From the NCBI GenBank assembly GCA_963932465.1, contig OZ010786.1:535745073-535809072 (forward strand): 64,000 nucleotides of DNA, written 5' to 3'. A program made the position numbers and the translations under genes. Positions 1 through 13,129 of the stretch are shown piece after piece. The DNA comes from Maratus speciosus (lineage: Eukaryota > Arthropoda > Arachnida > Araneae > Salticidae). Position 1 is the stretch's first letter. Every line of letters begins with the position of its first letter. The notes beneath the pieces were generated by a model. It did no database searches and had not been told where the DNA came from. It saw only the letters and a program-made list of their open reading frames with translations.

Positions 1-867
1 TGATCACCGCAGATTTACACCCTGTTTAAAATTTTTCCATACAACCAGGTTTTAGAAATTTATCATTTTGTTAACTGACATATAATAAAGAATTAACAGT
101 TAATTCCATGCATTGTTTTTATCTCTTGAAATTATTTCTTTTACGAAATATTAAGTATCAGCTAATTAGAAAAGTGTTTCTTCTTATTAAACGAAGAATC
201 ATGATTACTGTTGCGGTATCACTAAATCTACATATATAATTAACAGACTCCTAGCAATCTAATTAGGTATCATTTTTCAAATGACTTAAATCAAATAAAA
301 TGACGTTTCCCCTTAATTAAGAAAATTGCAATTTCACAGGAAATTAATGCTGCTTGTGCAGAAACCTAATTTCGAAATTTGCATTTTTTCTTCTTCTATA
401 CCAAACTAAGGATTAAATAAAATTTCTTTTTCTAAATGGTATCATTTTTAGAAGTGCGAATAATATTTTTTTTTCAATTAAATTTTGGTTAATATCGTTA
501 TTTGAAATTGTTATATTAATTTTGATTCAAAGGTATTGTATATACTTCAATAGCTATCTATCTATATTTATAAATACATTTTTTTATAGATTAGTTTTTT
601 TTTTTATTATTTTTATTTACATGCCTGTATAACTAGAATTACCGTGCTTGGTCATCGTTGACCGTACAAAATAATGGCTTTTCTTTTATTTCGACAGGTC
701 ATTCAACTCTATATTTTTCAATAAGTCCAGGATAACGTAAAGGAAATGTATCGTTCTTGCTTTGCACAAAAACGGTAAATGGGGGGAGGGGGAGGTTCAC
801 ACATCTGTCCTGGACCTTCAAGGCAAATGTGTCACTTTTTATATGATTTCAAGATATTGTATCTAAC
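1..867. other. AT-rich stretch, no gene seen
   Basis: No convincing open reading frame, RNA gene or terminal repeat is visible. The only local oddity is a G-rich run at about 781-797 (several G runs broken by single A). It looks like neutral intergenic or intronic DNA. Confidence 0.5.
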
Positions 868-2575
868 TGTTGGATTGTTGAAGAATGTTGTTATATCTGT
901 TAAGCATTAGAAGATAAGTAAACATAATATTTTGTCGAAAAAAAAAAGAGTATGTTAGTGGTACTCCACTTTCGCACGTTTATAGTGTTGGTGCCACGCC
1001 GTGCATAGGTTTTTCGAATAAGGAAATATTAAAATCTTTAAGCTAACTTCCAGAAAATGATTCTAGCTTCAAAATTACATCTGGTGATGATACAAATTTT
1101 GACATAAATGGCGAAACCAACTTTGGTGAATATTCTCATAAAATCTCATTGTCTGAATCCAGTTCAAGTGATAATTAGCTGAATGAAAAGATCCAAGTAA
1201 ATGCAGTATACGAAATAATGGAACACCAATAAATCGTAAGTGTTTTGAAGAAAATAACAAATAAAAGAGATAATTAAAAAAAGGAGAGAAAGTTACAATA
1301 TAAATTACCCCTTCAATGTGATTTATAAGAAGTGAAAGATGGAACTATATTGAAAGAGAACCGCTGTGTTCAATATCTACTGGTCGATGACCTATTCAAA
1401 ATCTGTTTGTTCCTGTTGGAATGTTGAATAATGTTGTTATTTCTGTTAAAAATTAGAAGCTAAGTAAACAGAATATTTTGCCGATTGTAAACTACACTGG
1501 CAAAAAAAAAAAAAAAAAAAAAAAAAGAGAGAGTATGTTAGTAGTATTCCAGTTTCGCACGTTTATAATGTTGGTGTCGCGCCGTGCATAGGATTTTCGA
1601 ATAAAGAAATTTCAAAATCGCTAAGCTAACTTTCAGAAAATGATTGTAGCAGCAAAATTACATTTGATGATGATGAAAATTTTGACATAAATGACGAAAG
1701 AAACTTTGGCGAAAATTCTCATAATATCTCATTGTCCGAATCCAGTTCAAAGTGACAATTAGCTGAATGAAAAGATCCAAGTAAATGCAGTAGAAGAAAT
1801 TATAGAACACCAATAAATCGTAAGTGTTTTGAAGAAAATAACAAATAAAAGAGATAATTAAAAAAAGGAAAGAAATGTACAATATAAATTACCCCTTTAA
1901 TGTGATTTGTAAGAAGCGAAAGGTGGAACTATTTGGAAGATAGAACCGCTGTGTTCAATATCTACTGGTCGATGACCTGTTCAAAATCTATTGGTTCCTG
2001 TTGGAATAATGAAGAATGTTGTTATTTCTGTTAAACATTAGAAGCTAAGTAAACAGAATATTTTGCCGATTGTGAACTACACTGGCGAAAAAAAAAGTAT
2101 GTTAGTGGTATTCCAGTTTCGCACGTTTATAGTGTTGGTGCCGCGCCGTGCATAGGTTTTTCGAATAAGGAACTATTTAAATCGCTAAGCTAACTTTCTG
2201 AAAATGTTTCTAGTGGCAAAATTACATCTGGTGATGATGCAAATTTCGACATAAATGGCGAAAAAAACTTTGGTGAACATTCTCATAAAATCTCATTGTC
2301 CGAATCCAGTTCAAGTGGCAATTAGCTGAATGAAAAGATCCAAGAAAATACACTAGACGAAATTATGGAACACCAATAAATCGTAAGTGTTTTGAAGAAA
2401 ATAGCAAATAAAAGAGGTAATTAAAAAAAAAGAAAACAGGGTACAATATAAATTACCCCTTCAAAGTGATTTGTAAGAAGCGAAAGATGGAACTACATTG
2501 AAGATAAAATCGCAGTGTTCAATATCTACTGGTCGATGATCCGTTCAAAATCTATTGGTTCAAGACCTAGCGGTC
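868..2575. repeat. Tandem array, three ~570-bp units
   Basis: Three diverged direct copies are visible. The anchor TATGTTAGT followed by TTTCGCACGTTTATA recurs at 951, 1534 and 2098, giving spacings of 583 and 564 bases. Each unit carries, in order, a GAAGAATGTTGTTAT-like block, an A-rich run, the GTTGGTG...GCCGTGCATAGG block, a TGATGATG block and a CACCAATAAATCGTAAG block. The length difference comes mostly from the A-run, which is longest in unit 2 (about 1502-1526). The short minus-strand open frames at 1075-1260 and 1658-1882 are the same repeat segment in two units, so I do not treat them as genes. Family identity is unknown. Confidence 0.85.
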
Positions 2576-2631
2576 ATAAGTGCTTGGATAGTTTTTAATA
2601 GATAACATGTTCTAATATAAGCAAAAGATCC

Positions 2632-2636
2632 TACAC

Positions 2637-2692
<56 letters not shown>

Positions 2693-2878
2693 TAGATTTG
2701 CCAGCACATTGTGCTGTTAATTTTACGCAACTACTGTATTATTTCATGTCTATATAGTATAGAAACCAAAGAAAGCTACATCACATTTAACTGTTATCGA
2801 GTTTGAGCGCGAGATGAACAGTACTTTGTAACAGTACGTTGTTGTACTACTGTAAAAACGTCGTTTTTTTTCAGTGTA
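2632..2878. mobile_element. MITE with TACACTGTAAAAA ends
   Basis: A 247-bp segment is bounded by TACACTGTAAAAAA at the left and its inverted, slightly changed copy (TTTTTTTTCAGTGTA) at the right. The left A-run has grown to about 51 bases (2640-2690). The ends match those of the element at 8668-9060, so the two belong to one family. There is no coding capacity. If the true element starts at CACTG, both sides are flanked by TA, which would suit a Tc1/mariner-type mechanism; superfamily assignment remains an inference. Confidence 0.7.
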
Positions 2879-4833
2879 TATTCGAAAATTAGAAGAGAAA
2901 CTCATAGAGAAATATATTCCAGAAGAACCTGAAACAATACGTCCACTGATCACCACAGAAGTTTCAAACAAATAAAGATGTTGCCAGGTAAAGGAACGTA
3001 AGAAATGCTAATACTGAGTAGAACATGTTTATAATTTGTGCGTGAATTATACACAGCAAAAAAGAAAGAGAAAGAAAGACCAAGCATTTTGTGTGAATTA
3101 ATTAGATGGAAACTAGAAAATGTAAATCATCAAACCTTATTGTGCGTCTGTATCTTACACATGAAACAAGAATAACTGAAGGCCATGGGTCATCTATGAG
3201 CCACACCGGTTGTAATGGGTATACAAGAAATGTTAGTGTTAATTATAGCGTTAATTATAGTTTTAATTATAGTTACATGTAATATTAGTGTTAAGTCTAG
3301 TATCTTTTATTTTCCCTATCACATATTCATTCATTTTTATGTGTTCTTTTCTTCCTAAGCCAGTTTTTATTTAGATTTTTCGAATAAAATATTATTATAT
3401 ATATTTTCCCATTAGATTTCCATTTATTAAATATTTTTAAAGAGTCCAGTCGTGCTAATTTCATGAAGCACGCAACATCAGTGCGGTTTTTACGTGTATG
3501 TGTTCTTTCGAGCACTAAAGCTCGAGTTTGTTAAAAACTGGATAAAAACTTTGCTGGACGTTGGTTAAATGTTGATGCACTCCATCATAGAGAAAATACT
3601 CCCGTTTTCCTTGTAGTTCTCATCTAATTAGTGGTCACTGAACTTTGGAATACTTTTCTGTTAGTTACTCAGATTGATTTGAAGTCACTGTATAATACGG
3701 GAACTCTTAGGATCTACTTTTAATTTCAGTTTTAATTCAATTACATCTGTAATGTAGCGGTGTATTTCTAGAAAAAACATTGAAACAGAAGATTACCTAT
3801 CTTCTGTCGTATATGCTGTATATTTACACATTGTAGCTTTATTACAGCTCTTACAAAATTCTCATATTAATTTTATTGCCTCTATAAACTTTTATTTCAT
3901 ACTTCAAGTGTTTCTTTCGTTATTATGAGTTCATTTCTGGCATGGAAGTACTTGCAGAATCAGCAATCTTCTGTATTCAGTGAAAATATTCTTCGCTTAT
4001 TTCTTATGTTAGCAAACGCAGTATCTACTAATGTTTTCTATTGCTATTTCTTTAAACAGGATACAAACGTTTATGACAGAAAATTTGTATTATCTACTAA
4101 ATAATATGCATTTTCAGAAGCGTGATTGTTCTTCTGTGGAGTCTTCTCATTCGTCCGACACATGTACTAGAAATTTCGTTAAATCATAAATTCAGTTACA
4201 ACTTGTTTGTTTTTTCCCGTCATTCTCTGACTCTATTGCTATCGATATCTTCACTGCCAGTTGTTTGAATAATTTTAATTGTCAACTTCCCCCCCCCCCA
4301 CATCTAATGTAATATGTTCAAATGTTTTTCGATACACCACTATTGAGTTTCTAAGAACTGTTCCGCTTTCACTTTCACTTGATCGAGAAGATGATACTGA
4401 ATAGCCACCGTTGTTGAAAAAAATGCGGGACATTTAGAAGTATAGGCTGCATTTTTTTTCTATAAGATTTGTACCGATAAAAGAGCAAGTATTATAAATC
4501 AGACAATTCTGCATAGATTTCACGCTTTCATTTTACGTCAGGTCTGTCTTGTATCGATTTAACGATTTCACAGTACGTAAGATATGTTTTACGAAAGCTA
4601 ATTATTATAATGAATATCTAGTAAACTGACTTATATAGTACGAAACAAAAATCGTACTTATCTAAAAGTTAAAGGCGGGAGAAATTTAAAATCATGGTAT
4701 AAATATTTTTTTAAAGATTTCGCATATTTTTAAAAAATAAAATAGAAGAAAGCACTTTGCTACATTTCAAAATGCCCCCTTAATTTTTGCGTTCAAGACA
4801 AAAAGAAGAAAAAAGAAAATGTTTTGTCTGATT

Positions 4834-4837
<4 letters not shown>
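2879..4837. other. AT-rich stretch, no gene seen
   Basis: No supported gene. Minor features are a small direct repeat of GTTAATTATAG (three times, about 3238-3275) and a C-run near 4289-4300. Open frames here are short and have no recognisable motif. Confidence 0.5.

Positions 4838-4905
<68 letters not shown>
4838..4905. repeat. Compound microsatellite (AT)n(GATA)n
   Basis: An uninterrupted AT dinucleotide run passes directly into about nine GATA tetranucleotide units. A related (AGATAT)n run occurs at about 5416-5452. Confidence 0.95.
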
Positions 4906-4906
<1 letters not shown>

Positions 4907-7900
4907 CCATTAATTAAACATCACCGACCATCATCAAAAACCGCAATATTGTGAATTGACAATAAAAATGGATACCACAAACCTATAATATAGAACTTTA
5001 TGCATAAAATAAAGTGCCTAATACATAATTACAAGAATCAATATGGAGGGAAAAAAAGTAGAACATGGATACCGAAAAAAAATTAAAAAACTTATATATA
5101 TATTGAATTACGTTTTCAAGAGTACAGAATTCAATGATATAAGCAAATCGGTTTTTTTTCTGTGAGAAAAGAGCTAAAAGCTAAAAAAATTTTTCTCCTG
5201 TACCCAAACAACCAATATGATCAAGTGAATAGTTTCAAGATGAAAACAGAACATTATCAAACGGCATGATGGAAAAAACAGCACAACCCCTTACACATTC
5301 AATTTATAGCATAAAAAATAGAAATATCACACTACATACCGAATGAAAAACCAGTTGATTTTCAAAATATCCTCCCGCACGTGGTATCCAAGCATGATAA
5401 GATCAAGGTGGAAGATATATATATAGATATAGATATAGATATAGGTATACATATACAATAACAATCTTTTAAAGAATATGTATGCAAAGATTTGTTTTTG
5501 AAATATTATCTCGTAAATAATATTTTTCTTTTTTTATATTTTAATTCTGCCTTATATTATAATAAATGGACTTTTAACACATTGTACTCAGGGCCGTCAA
5601 GATAGTGAGCGAGACCCAGTGATATTTAGAATACCTTAACGCACATCATAAGTATGAAACAATAAAACCTGTTAAGATGGAAATGGGAACCAGCAGTAAA
5701 AAAAACGACTTATTCAGGTTGTTTGCGCCTTATGAGGTATAATTGTATAACATACTTTTTGGAGGGATCATGATTTTTTCCTGTTTAAAGAATGATTTCG
5801 TTACAAAAAGGTTTTACTGCATTAGTAAATACATTTTCTGGATAGTACTTTTAAGACAAGAATAGTATATATTTGCTTACAATTTTATTATTTTTTTTCT
5901 TTTATGGTGTTACCGTTTATGATACATTTGACTATTTTTCATCTAAAGATTTGAAATAGAAATTTAAAATATTTAAAATATAATTCAATCTTAATTAGTT
6001 TCATCAATACATTTTGAACGAAAAAGCTAAAAGTATAAAAAAAAGATAACTGAAGTACTTTAACATGTTATTTTACCAAACTTTATGCATGATTCCAGAT
6101 ATTTCTCATTTTTAATTTTATTATTTATTAGTTTTATTTCTCCGAAAAATTTTAGTGAGAAATTACGATTATATTTTTTTGTTATTTTATTTTCAAAACC
6201 AACATCGAAGCCGGTCCAGTGTAATTTATACCGATTCTAACCCCTCCCCTCGGTATGGGCCTGTTTACAATCATATGAACATCATAACTGAAGACAAATA
6301 TGTAACCGTGTACAATAAAACTTTTCTGGATCATTGCACACTGAATATTTCTATTCTTACAATACAGTTTTCGAAAGAAAGTAATTTATTATAATTATTA
6401 TCCCTTTTAATTTATTTACGTTGGAAAGTGGAATTATTCTTCGCAGAAGTTTTCTAGTATTCGTCGCCTGAAAATTGTGTCGAAATTGTTTCCTCTCTGC
6501 GGGTGATTTCATGCAGAATGATTAAATTTACTTCGCAAGTTTTGATTTGTTTTTTGTTTTCTTTTGAGTAATAATTATTGATCAGTATTTTTTATTATTA
6601 TCATATAGTAAGTATTGTTAAAGAGTGCATATCACAAAGTATTTAGTTTAATTTATTTATCATTTTTATTTTTTTAATTTTTATTCACATTTTACGTTCC
6701 TAAAAAGTATGTGCACATTTTGTAAACAATTTAGACATTTTGAATTCCCATCTTAAAACTTGCTGTGGGATTTTCAAAGATAAGTATGTTTTGTAAATGT
6801 CTTAAACGAAATTATCTAAATATATCTCCATAAAATAATGGATAGTTTACTTTATATTATCGCTAAGATAATTTTTCGACACCTCTACTTTTGGTGGTTT
6901 AATGCACCATGAAATAAGTAATTATGCTTTCTTTTTCTCTCAGATCTAAAAAGCAAACGCTAATTTTTCATGAAAGGTCTATTTTATTTATTTACTTTTT
7001 TGGAATGGGTAACATACTATGTCTACCGATTATTAAATTTTGTTTCACAAACCGGAGATATCAAAATATTATCTTAATAAAATGGAGTTAATTATTGTTA
7101 AATATTGTTAATCTGTCATAAAATTACATAAACATATGCATAAATATATTTATAGAAATTCATTATTTTTACTTTTATACCCATTCAAGAACGAAAAATA
7201 GTTCTTTTCAATAAACAAATTTATATATATTATATTAGTTATTTTTAAATGAATTAATAATAGCCAAATGTGAATTACTTTATTATATTCCTTGTGTTTC
7301 ATCCTTTTAACTTTTTTCTTTAACGCTCAAGAGTAAAACAAATTCTTTAGAATAAATATACTTATAGATATTACTTTTGATTATTTTGTTTTGATCGTTT
7401 GAATTTTAGTTATGGACTGACTTGAAGTTAAAAAGACAGTACCTCTTAAGTATGAGTACAATTTATTTGCAAGCCATAATTTGGTATTTTGAAATAGTAC
7501 AAGTAGTCACTAATCCCTAATTTTTTCAGCTATTAAAGGTATGCACTAGAGCTTCATTCTTTTTACTTTTATACCCTTTTCAAGAGCGAAAGAAAGTCTT
7601 TTCAATAAATATACTCGTATTTATAGATATTACATTCTATTTTTTTTTTTAATATATGAATTTTAGATATAAGAGGAAAAGACTTCTTAAATAGTCATAA
7701 ATATCAGTACCAAGTATTTGAGGGCCATAATTTGGTATTTTGAAGTAGTATAATTCATCTCTAATTTTAATTTTTTTCAGCCATTAAAGATATATTTTCA
7801 AATTCGTTAGTACAGTAGTAAAAAGCGTAATGTTATCACATGCGTTTTGATAGGAAAATTTAACCCAAAGTTAATCTTTAACCATTTGTGAATCAAAAAC

Positions 7901-8667
7901 TTTCGTTTGAAAAATATTTACTCAGCTGTTAGAATGCATCATTTTAAGCATGTAAGAAATAAAAAATAAAAATAACGTAAAAATAGAAAATTATTTACTA
8001 AACATTACTTTGTTCTCAGCTGCAATAAACATAATTTTAAATACTTCTCATAAATATTGTCGAATCTTTAATACAAAATTGTAAAACATACGAGCTTACC
8101 TTTGTAAGAATTTTGTTTTGGGGCGTCTAGAGCTTTTTTTAATTTCTCAAATTTTTCGAAGTTCATTTTAGCAATAATGATGCAAAACTGCTCAAATGTT
8201 ACATAAAACTTTGTAATAACAAATTTCCTCCGTATCGCCGTTTGTTGAAAATACTATGAGCAATTTAAATTAACTGCTGTGTTGGGACTCAGTAGCAATA
8301 AATAAAATCGTCTGATAAAACACACTGTATAAACAACAATGACTTTTGATTGTGTTGCAGATATGCAATGCTGTGATACAAAGTGTTATTATTGAATGAT
8401 TAATGTTGTAATAATTTATATCTTATTAAGTATTTGTTTTATCCTGATATGTTTAACATAATAAGACATAAAATGTTGCAGTTCCTCTTTCACTGCCAAA
8501 AAGTGAAATACATTTAATACAAAAATAAAGTATTTCGATTTAACTTAGCATAGATTTAAAAAAAAAATCAGGAAATTAAAGTAAAAACTTTTATTACACT
8601 TTAAACAAACTATAATTCAACAGATGTAAAGTTACAGAAATCTGTATGCTTACTAAAATTTTATCTG
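4906..8667. other. AT-rich stretch, no gene seen
   Basis: Very AT-rich with poly-T and poly-A patches. Around 7180-7260 and 7560-7640 a short block (TTTTATACCCATTCAAGA...AATAAA...TATAGATATTA) recurs in loosely similar form, suggesting an old local duplication. The open frame at 6155-6394 (+) shows no family motif and is probably spurious. Confidence 0.5.
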
Positions 8668-9060
8668 TACACTGTAAAAAAAATCTGTAATTCTACAGAG
8701 ATAAACGTTACAGAAATCGGTATGCTTAAAAAAAAAAAATCATCTGTACACAAAAAGCAGTAAATCTACAAAACTAGTTTTTGTAAAACTACAGAAATCT
8801 GTAGTTTTATAAAAGAATCTACTAAAATCACAGAAATCTTACTAAAATTTTATCTGTAAACCAGGTTGCATAAAAACATAAAAAGTTCTAAGCATCCCAG
8901 CTTCCTAAAAAATTCTTATCAACCTTACAATTTTTTTGATTTACGGTGCAAAAGTGTATCTGTTACATGAAATTTTGGTGATGAATTTACATAAAAAATT
9001 TTAGGAATCCCAGATTCCTAGAAAATGGTTAGTAACTTTACAGATTTTTTTTACAGTGTA
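8668..9060. mobile_element. MITE with perfect 23-bp inverted ends
   Basis: The left end 8668-8690 and the right end 9038-9060 are exact inverted copies over 23 bases, starting TACACTGTAAAAAAAATCTG. Inside are short inverted patches such as CTACAGAAATCTGTAG (around 8793-8809) that would form local hairpins. There is no coding capacity. Same end family as 2632-2878. The flanks are consistent with a TA duplication, but TA may be part of the terminal repeat. Confidence 0.85.
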
Positions 9061-9381
9061 CATTGCACAAAAGATGATGTAAATCTACAAAACTAGATTT
9101 TGCAAAGCTACAGAAGTCTGTAGTTTTACAAAAGAATCTGTTAAAATCACAGCAACCTTACTAACATTTTATCTGTAACACGGGATGCAGTTACATAAAA
9201 TATTCTTGGCATCCCATTTTCTTAAACAATTCTTAGCAACTTTACAGAGTTTTTGATGTACAGTGCAAAATTGTATCTGTTACATGAATTTTTGTTGTTG
9301 TGGTTACATAAAATGTCTTAGAAATCCCAGTTTCATAGAAACATTTTATTAAGATTTTTTTTTTTTTTTTTTACATTGTAT
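9061..9381. repeat. Tandem second copy of the MITE body
   Basis: This segment repeats the body of the preceding element in the same order: GTAAATCTACAAAACTAG, the CTACAG..CTGTAG hairpin, ATCTGTAA, a GCATCCCA..TTCTTA block, and a T-run ending TTACATTGTA. The offset is roughly 305-330 bases and divergence is clear. It lacks the left 23-bp end, so it is best read as a tandem partial copy sharing the middle terminus. Confidence 0.7.
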
Positions 9382-9582
9382 CTATATATTTTATATGAAA
9401 ATTTTATTCTTTGAATTGTCTGTATTAATCAGACCTTTCCAGTGAATTTCCAGCAGGTCCAATTTTCATGTGCAATTTAAAATTTCAGCTCTCCCTCCTC
9501 CCAGACACTCCAACGGCACATTGTTTCCCCATTTCAAAATTCTTTAAGTTATATGATATTCCTCTCGAATTTGTATTTTAGA

Positions 9583-9618
<36 letters not shown>

Positions 9619-11505
9619 TTTTTGAGTTAATGTATTCGGTGTGGATTAGAAATGACTTTTTGGCAAAATAGATGTTATAAATAACTATCAAATGCACCAA
9701 ATTTGTAAACTTAATCAATTAAACGTATTTTATTAAAAATATATTAACCCAATATTTTTTATTAAACATAGAGAAATAAATTGTATCAAATAAATTTTAT
9801 TAAAATATTACTTAAATTATAAATGTCTACCAAAATTCTAACTAATTTAACTGTTTCTCTTAATAATCAAGCATACAAAAACTGTTATTCCTGTATTCTA
9901 TATTAAATATATTAATTGTTCCTAATTAATTAATATTTATTGTATTCTGAGCGATTATTGCATAACACTGTGTGTAATTTAAGTAAAAAGTAAAAATATT
10001 ATTCTTCGCCATACTATTTCCTCCAAAAATTATACGTCTTCCTCAATTTATATACACCACTTAAAATTATTATTATTATTATTATTTTGAATTGGAAACA
10101 ATGAATCTGTATTTTTCTTTTTTAGCAACCTGCTAACATATTCTAGTACTTTCAGACATTCATACTCATTAACGGATCGTGAGACGACTAATTAACCTTA
10201 ATTACTCTTCCTTCGCACATAAAAATAACAATTTAATTTAAAAGATTGCCTTTAGTCAGTCCATAAGTCGGGTGGTATAATTATTAACTGAATGCATATG
10301 TGTGTAAATCATGATGTATAATTTTCGATAAAACAGTTATAAATTCAGTTTATAATAAATTTAAAAAATCAAAAAACTGCGTAAAAAGTGAACGAATTAA
10401 TTATTTCTCATCGACGTGAAACTATTTTTTATATTACTTACCTATTTTTTTTTATTTACTTGTATTGATGACTTTTAAGTTGTGTTTAATTGTCAGTTCC
10501 TATCTATAAATACTGTTTTGATGAGGCCTATAGATGTCGATGAGGGTTAGAATTGCATTAAAGCTAGAGATCCTACCAACACAACTTACAGGTTGTGTAA
10601 TATTTAAACGGAGCTTCTTACTGTAAAATAGTCAATGAAACATCGGCTTCATTTTGAAAGACCTACCCAGTGATATGTCACTCAATAGGGTGCGTATTTT
10701 TTTTCGTCTCTACCGTCATTTTTTTAGTTTACGGCCGGCATTTTGAATTTATAAAAGCAAAACCTAGCCTATAACCATCGGAAGGTTAAGACAAATCGAT
10801 AGAGACCTCATTCATTAAAATACAACCAGCCGTTGAGATGCTGAGAGGGTATAAAGAAATCCACATACCCAGATATGCGTGAAACACATAACCCTTCTTA
10901 GCAGTCGGGTAATTATCAAAAGGCATGCAATGAGGAATATTATTGAAAAAGCCGTTGTGCATATATTTTTTAAATAATTAGAGTTCAGTTGAAAACCATT
11001 GTGGTTAGTAGGATGTTTTTCCTTACAAGAAATGTTATACACTTAAAAACAGTGTTTGATTAATTATACGATATATTTACTTATCCAAACAGAATTTTCG
11101 AATTACTCACATATTTGAAACAGAGAGATAACATATATATAAAACTATGTATTTCGAAAACCAAAAATATATATTTAAAAATAGTAACTGATTTAGCTTT
11201 TAAGAAATTTCATAAACATACTTAATATTTGCCCATATATTTGTAGGATAAAATTGATTTGTTTTTAATAAAAAATAAAGTATAGAAAACGAAAACGAAA
11301 TTTAAATTTGAATATCTAAAAAAAATGTAATGCCTAACTTATATTCATTTTCCCGCCACACAAGAAAAATACCAGTGTACATACAAATTTCACAAACATA
11401 CATAATATTTATTCGTATATATTTTGAATAAAATTGTTTCATTTATAATAAAAAATAAAGCGTAAAAGCGTAAAATAATTTAAATGTGGATACTTATATA
11501 TATAT

Positions 11506-11538
<33 letters not shown>

Positions 11539-12018
11539 AAGGACAGCGTATATTATATTTCCCTCCACACAATAAAAATGTGTCATTATAAAAAATAATG
11601 AAATCCTTACCACAAATTTTATTTAAAAAATAATTACCTTCTGTCAAAAAAACTTAATTTCTAAGGCAATGTTTACAAATATTCGTTTTTATTATATGAT
11701 GAAATTTTAAGAAATGAAATGTAATGTAATAAATATTAATAATTTTGTGGTTCAAATTAATGAATTTATTTTGTTCTTCACTGATTTGCTCAGATTTATT
11801 CATATGTCGCTTGTTTAATCTATTATGTTTTTCGTAAAAATTAAGTACAGAAGTAGATAAAAATGACTGACGTATTTTATTTTAGAAATTTTAGGTAGAT
11901 TTCGTAAGAAATACACCAATTGCATTCTCCCCTATGTTGGAATTAAAAAAAAAAAAAAAAAGATGCCAATGATGACACACAAAACCCAAAACCACCCCCA
12001 GTTCCAAACACTATCTAT
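9382..12018. other. AT-rich stretch, no gene seen
   Basis: No gene is supported. A somewhat less AT-rich patch at about 10515-10930 may be a fragment of an unrecognised repeat. The open frame at 10815-11042 (-) inside it has no motif I can name. A T-run lies at about 9589-9615. A block at 11210-11290 (AAATTTCATAAACATAC...ATTTGCCCATATAT...AAAAAATAAAG) recurs at 11385-11465, a ~175-base local duplication. Confidence 0.5.
11495..11538. repeat. (TA)n microsatellite
   Basis: TA dinucleotide run interrupted by two ACATACATA steps. Confidence 0.9.
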
Positions 12019-12026
12019 GTATAAAT

Positions 12027-12271
12027 CAGTGGCGTGGCGTCCGGTCATCGCTGGATGCGGCGATGACCAAGCAATATTTTAAAACTCTTAATAAGCTTTT
12101 AAAACTCTACGATCCAGTTTTAGCAGAACATTTGGAGTTCATGTATAAGTGAAGGTAAGATTTAAAGTTTCTTTTTTGAACATTCAACCATTAAATTTTA
12201 GAGTTAATAATTTTTCACCACAAACTTAAATAATTGCGATGACCACCGAAACTATTCACGCCACGCCACTG
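12027..12271. mobile_element. hAT-type MITE with 8-bp target duplication
   Basis: A 245-bp element with perfect 14-bp inverted ends, CAGTGGCGTGGCGT at the left and its reverse complement at the right. It is flanked by an exact 8-bp duplication, GTATAAAT, at 12019-12026 and 12272-12279. Eight-base duplications and ends beginning CAG/CAGTGGCG are typical of the hAT superfamily. A subterminal GGTCATCGC / GCGATGACC pair extends the inverted symmetry. The interior has no coding capacity, so movement would depend on a transposase supplied elsewhere. Confidence 0.92.
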
Positions 12272-12279
12272 GTATAAAT

Positions 12280-12345
12280 ATATCTACCTATCTATCTATC
12301 TCTTTATATATGTATATATGTGTGTATATATATATATATATATCA
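12280..12345. repeat. Microsatellite cluster
   Basis: CTAT tetranucleotides followed by TATG/TATA dinucleotide runs immediately right of the hAT-type MITE. Confidence 0.8.
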
Positions 12346-12494
12346 CTTTTTTGTGGACACGATAACTTCTATAATTCCGCACAAATATCTTCCAAACTGA
12401 TTGATAAAATAAAGGGTTCAGAAAATCTTGGTCAAGTTCTCTAATGGGCAAACTCGGACCAAAGAATAAAAATATGGAGGGTTTTGTGAAAAAA

Positions 12495-12670
12495 AAAAAC
12501 ATAACTTCTTAATTATAATACTTATCAAATCAGTTTAAAGTTATTATTACTTCTAGGAAAAATAGGATTTTAAGAAGAAAATAATTCATAACTTCGTCAA
12601 TTCACAAGATATCAAATCAACTTAAACTTATTATACATTTTCTTAATCGTATCTACAGCTTCAATATTAA

Positions 12671-12706
<36 letters not shown>

Positions 12707-12860
12707 AACAGTTACAGAATATATATATATATAAATGGGGTGCGGTGATAATGAAAAAAAAAAAATCACAACTTCGTCAATTCATACCATATGAAATCCG
12801 CTTAAGTTTATTATAAATATTCTTTATATTACCTACAACCTTTCATTGACAATTTTTTGT
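12495..12860. repeat. Degenerate repeat CATAACTTCGTCAATTCA
   Basis: A block like CATAACTTCGTCAATTCA...ATATCAAATC..CTTAA.TTATTAT occurs three times, near 12501, 12588 and 12769. The second and third are separated by a T-run (about 12671-12703) and a short TA run. This looks like an old tandem array broken by simple-sequence growth. Confidence 0.65.
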
Positions 12861-12865
12861 CCGGC

Positions 12866-13129
12866 CAACTATCCTATTACTGCCAACTATCTAGATGAAG
12901 GTGTATGGTCCGTTAGAGCCATGCGGATCATGTAACTATCATCACGTATTGACGTCACCGTTCGAGGTACACTCTCAGATTTTCAAGTTGACCTATCATT
13001 GTCGGTCCACTGCTTTCAATCTCGCAACACCCTGCATCTGTTACGTTGCACGCGAGTTGTTATTGCACGATATGATCTTCACGAAGGCCGATAATTCTTC
13101 CCTCTTCAAACTCCGTCAGTTGTTGAAAT
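12866..13129 (-). pseudogene. Tc1-like transposase, N-terminal fragment, decayed
   Basis: On the minus strand the translation shows FQQLTEFEEGRIIGLRED. This resembles the start of the first helix-turn-helix of Tc1-type transposases. After a frame change it continues KQWTDNDRST-stop-KSES and then RDDSYMIRMAL, which resembles the second DNA-binding helix region and the basic linker. Known proteins of this family are about 340 residues with a DDE/D catalytic domain; only roughly the first 90 residues are represented here, with at least one frameshift and several stops. No catalytic region is visible to the left. The patch is less AT-rich than its surroundings, as expected of former coding DNA. 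A plus-strand open frame (12895-13179) overlaps it and is a shadow. The family call comes from motif memory. Confidence 0.72.
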
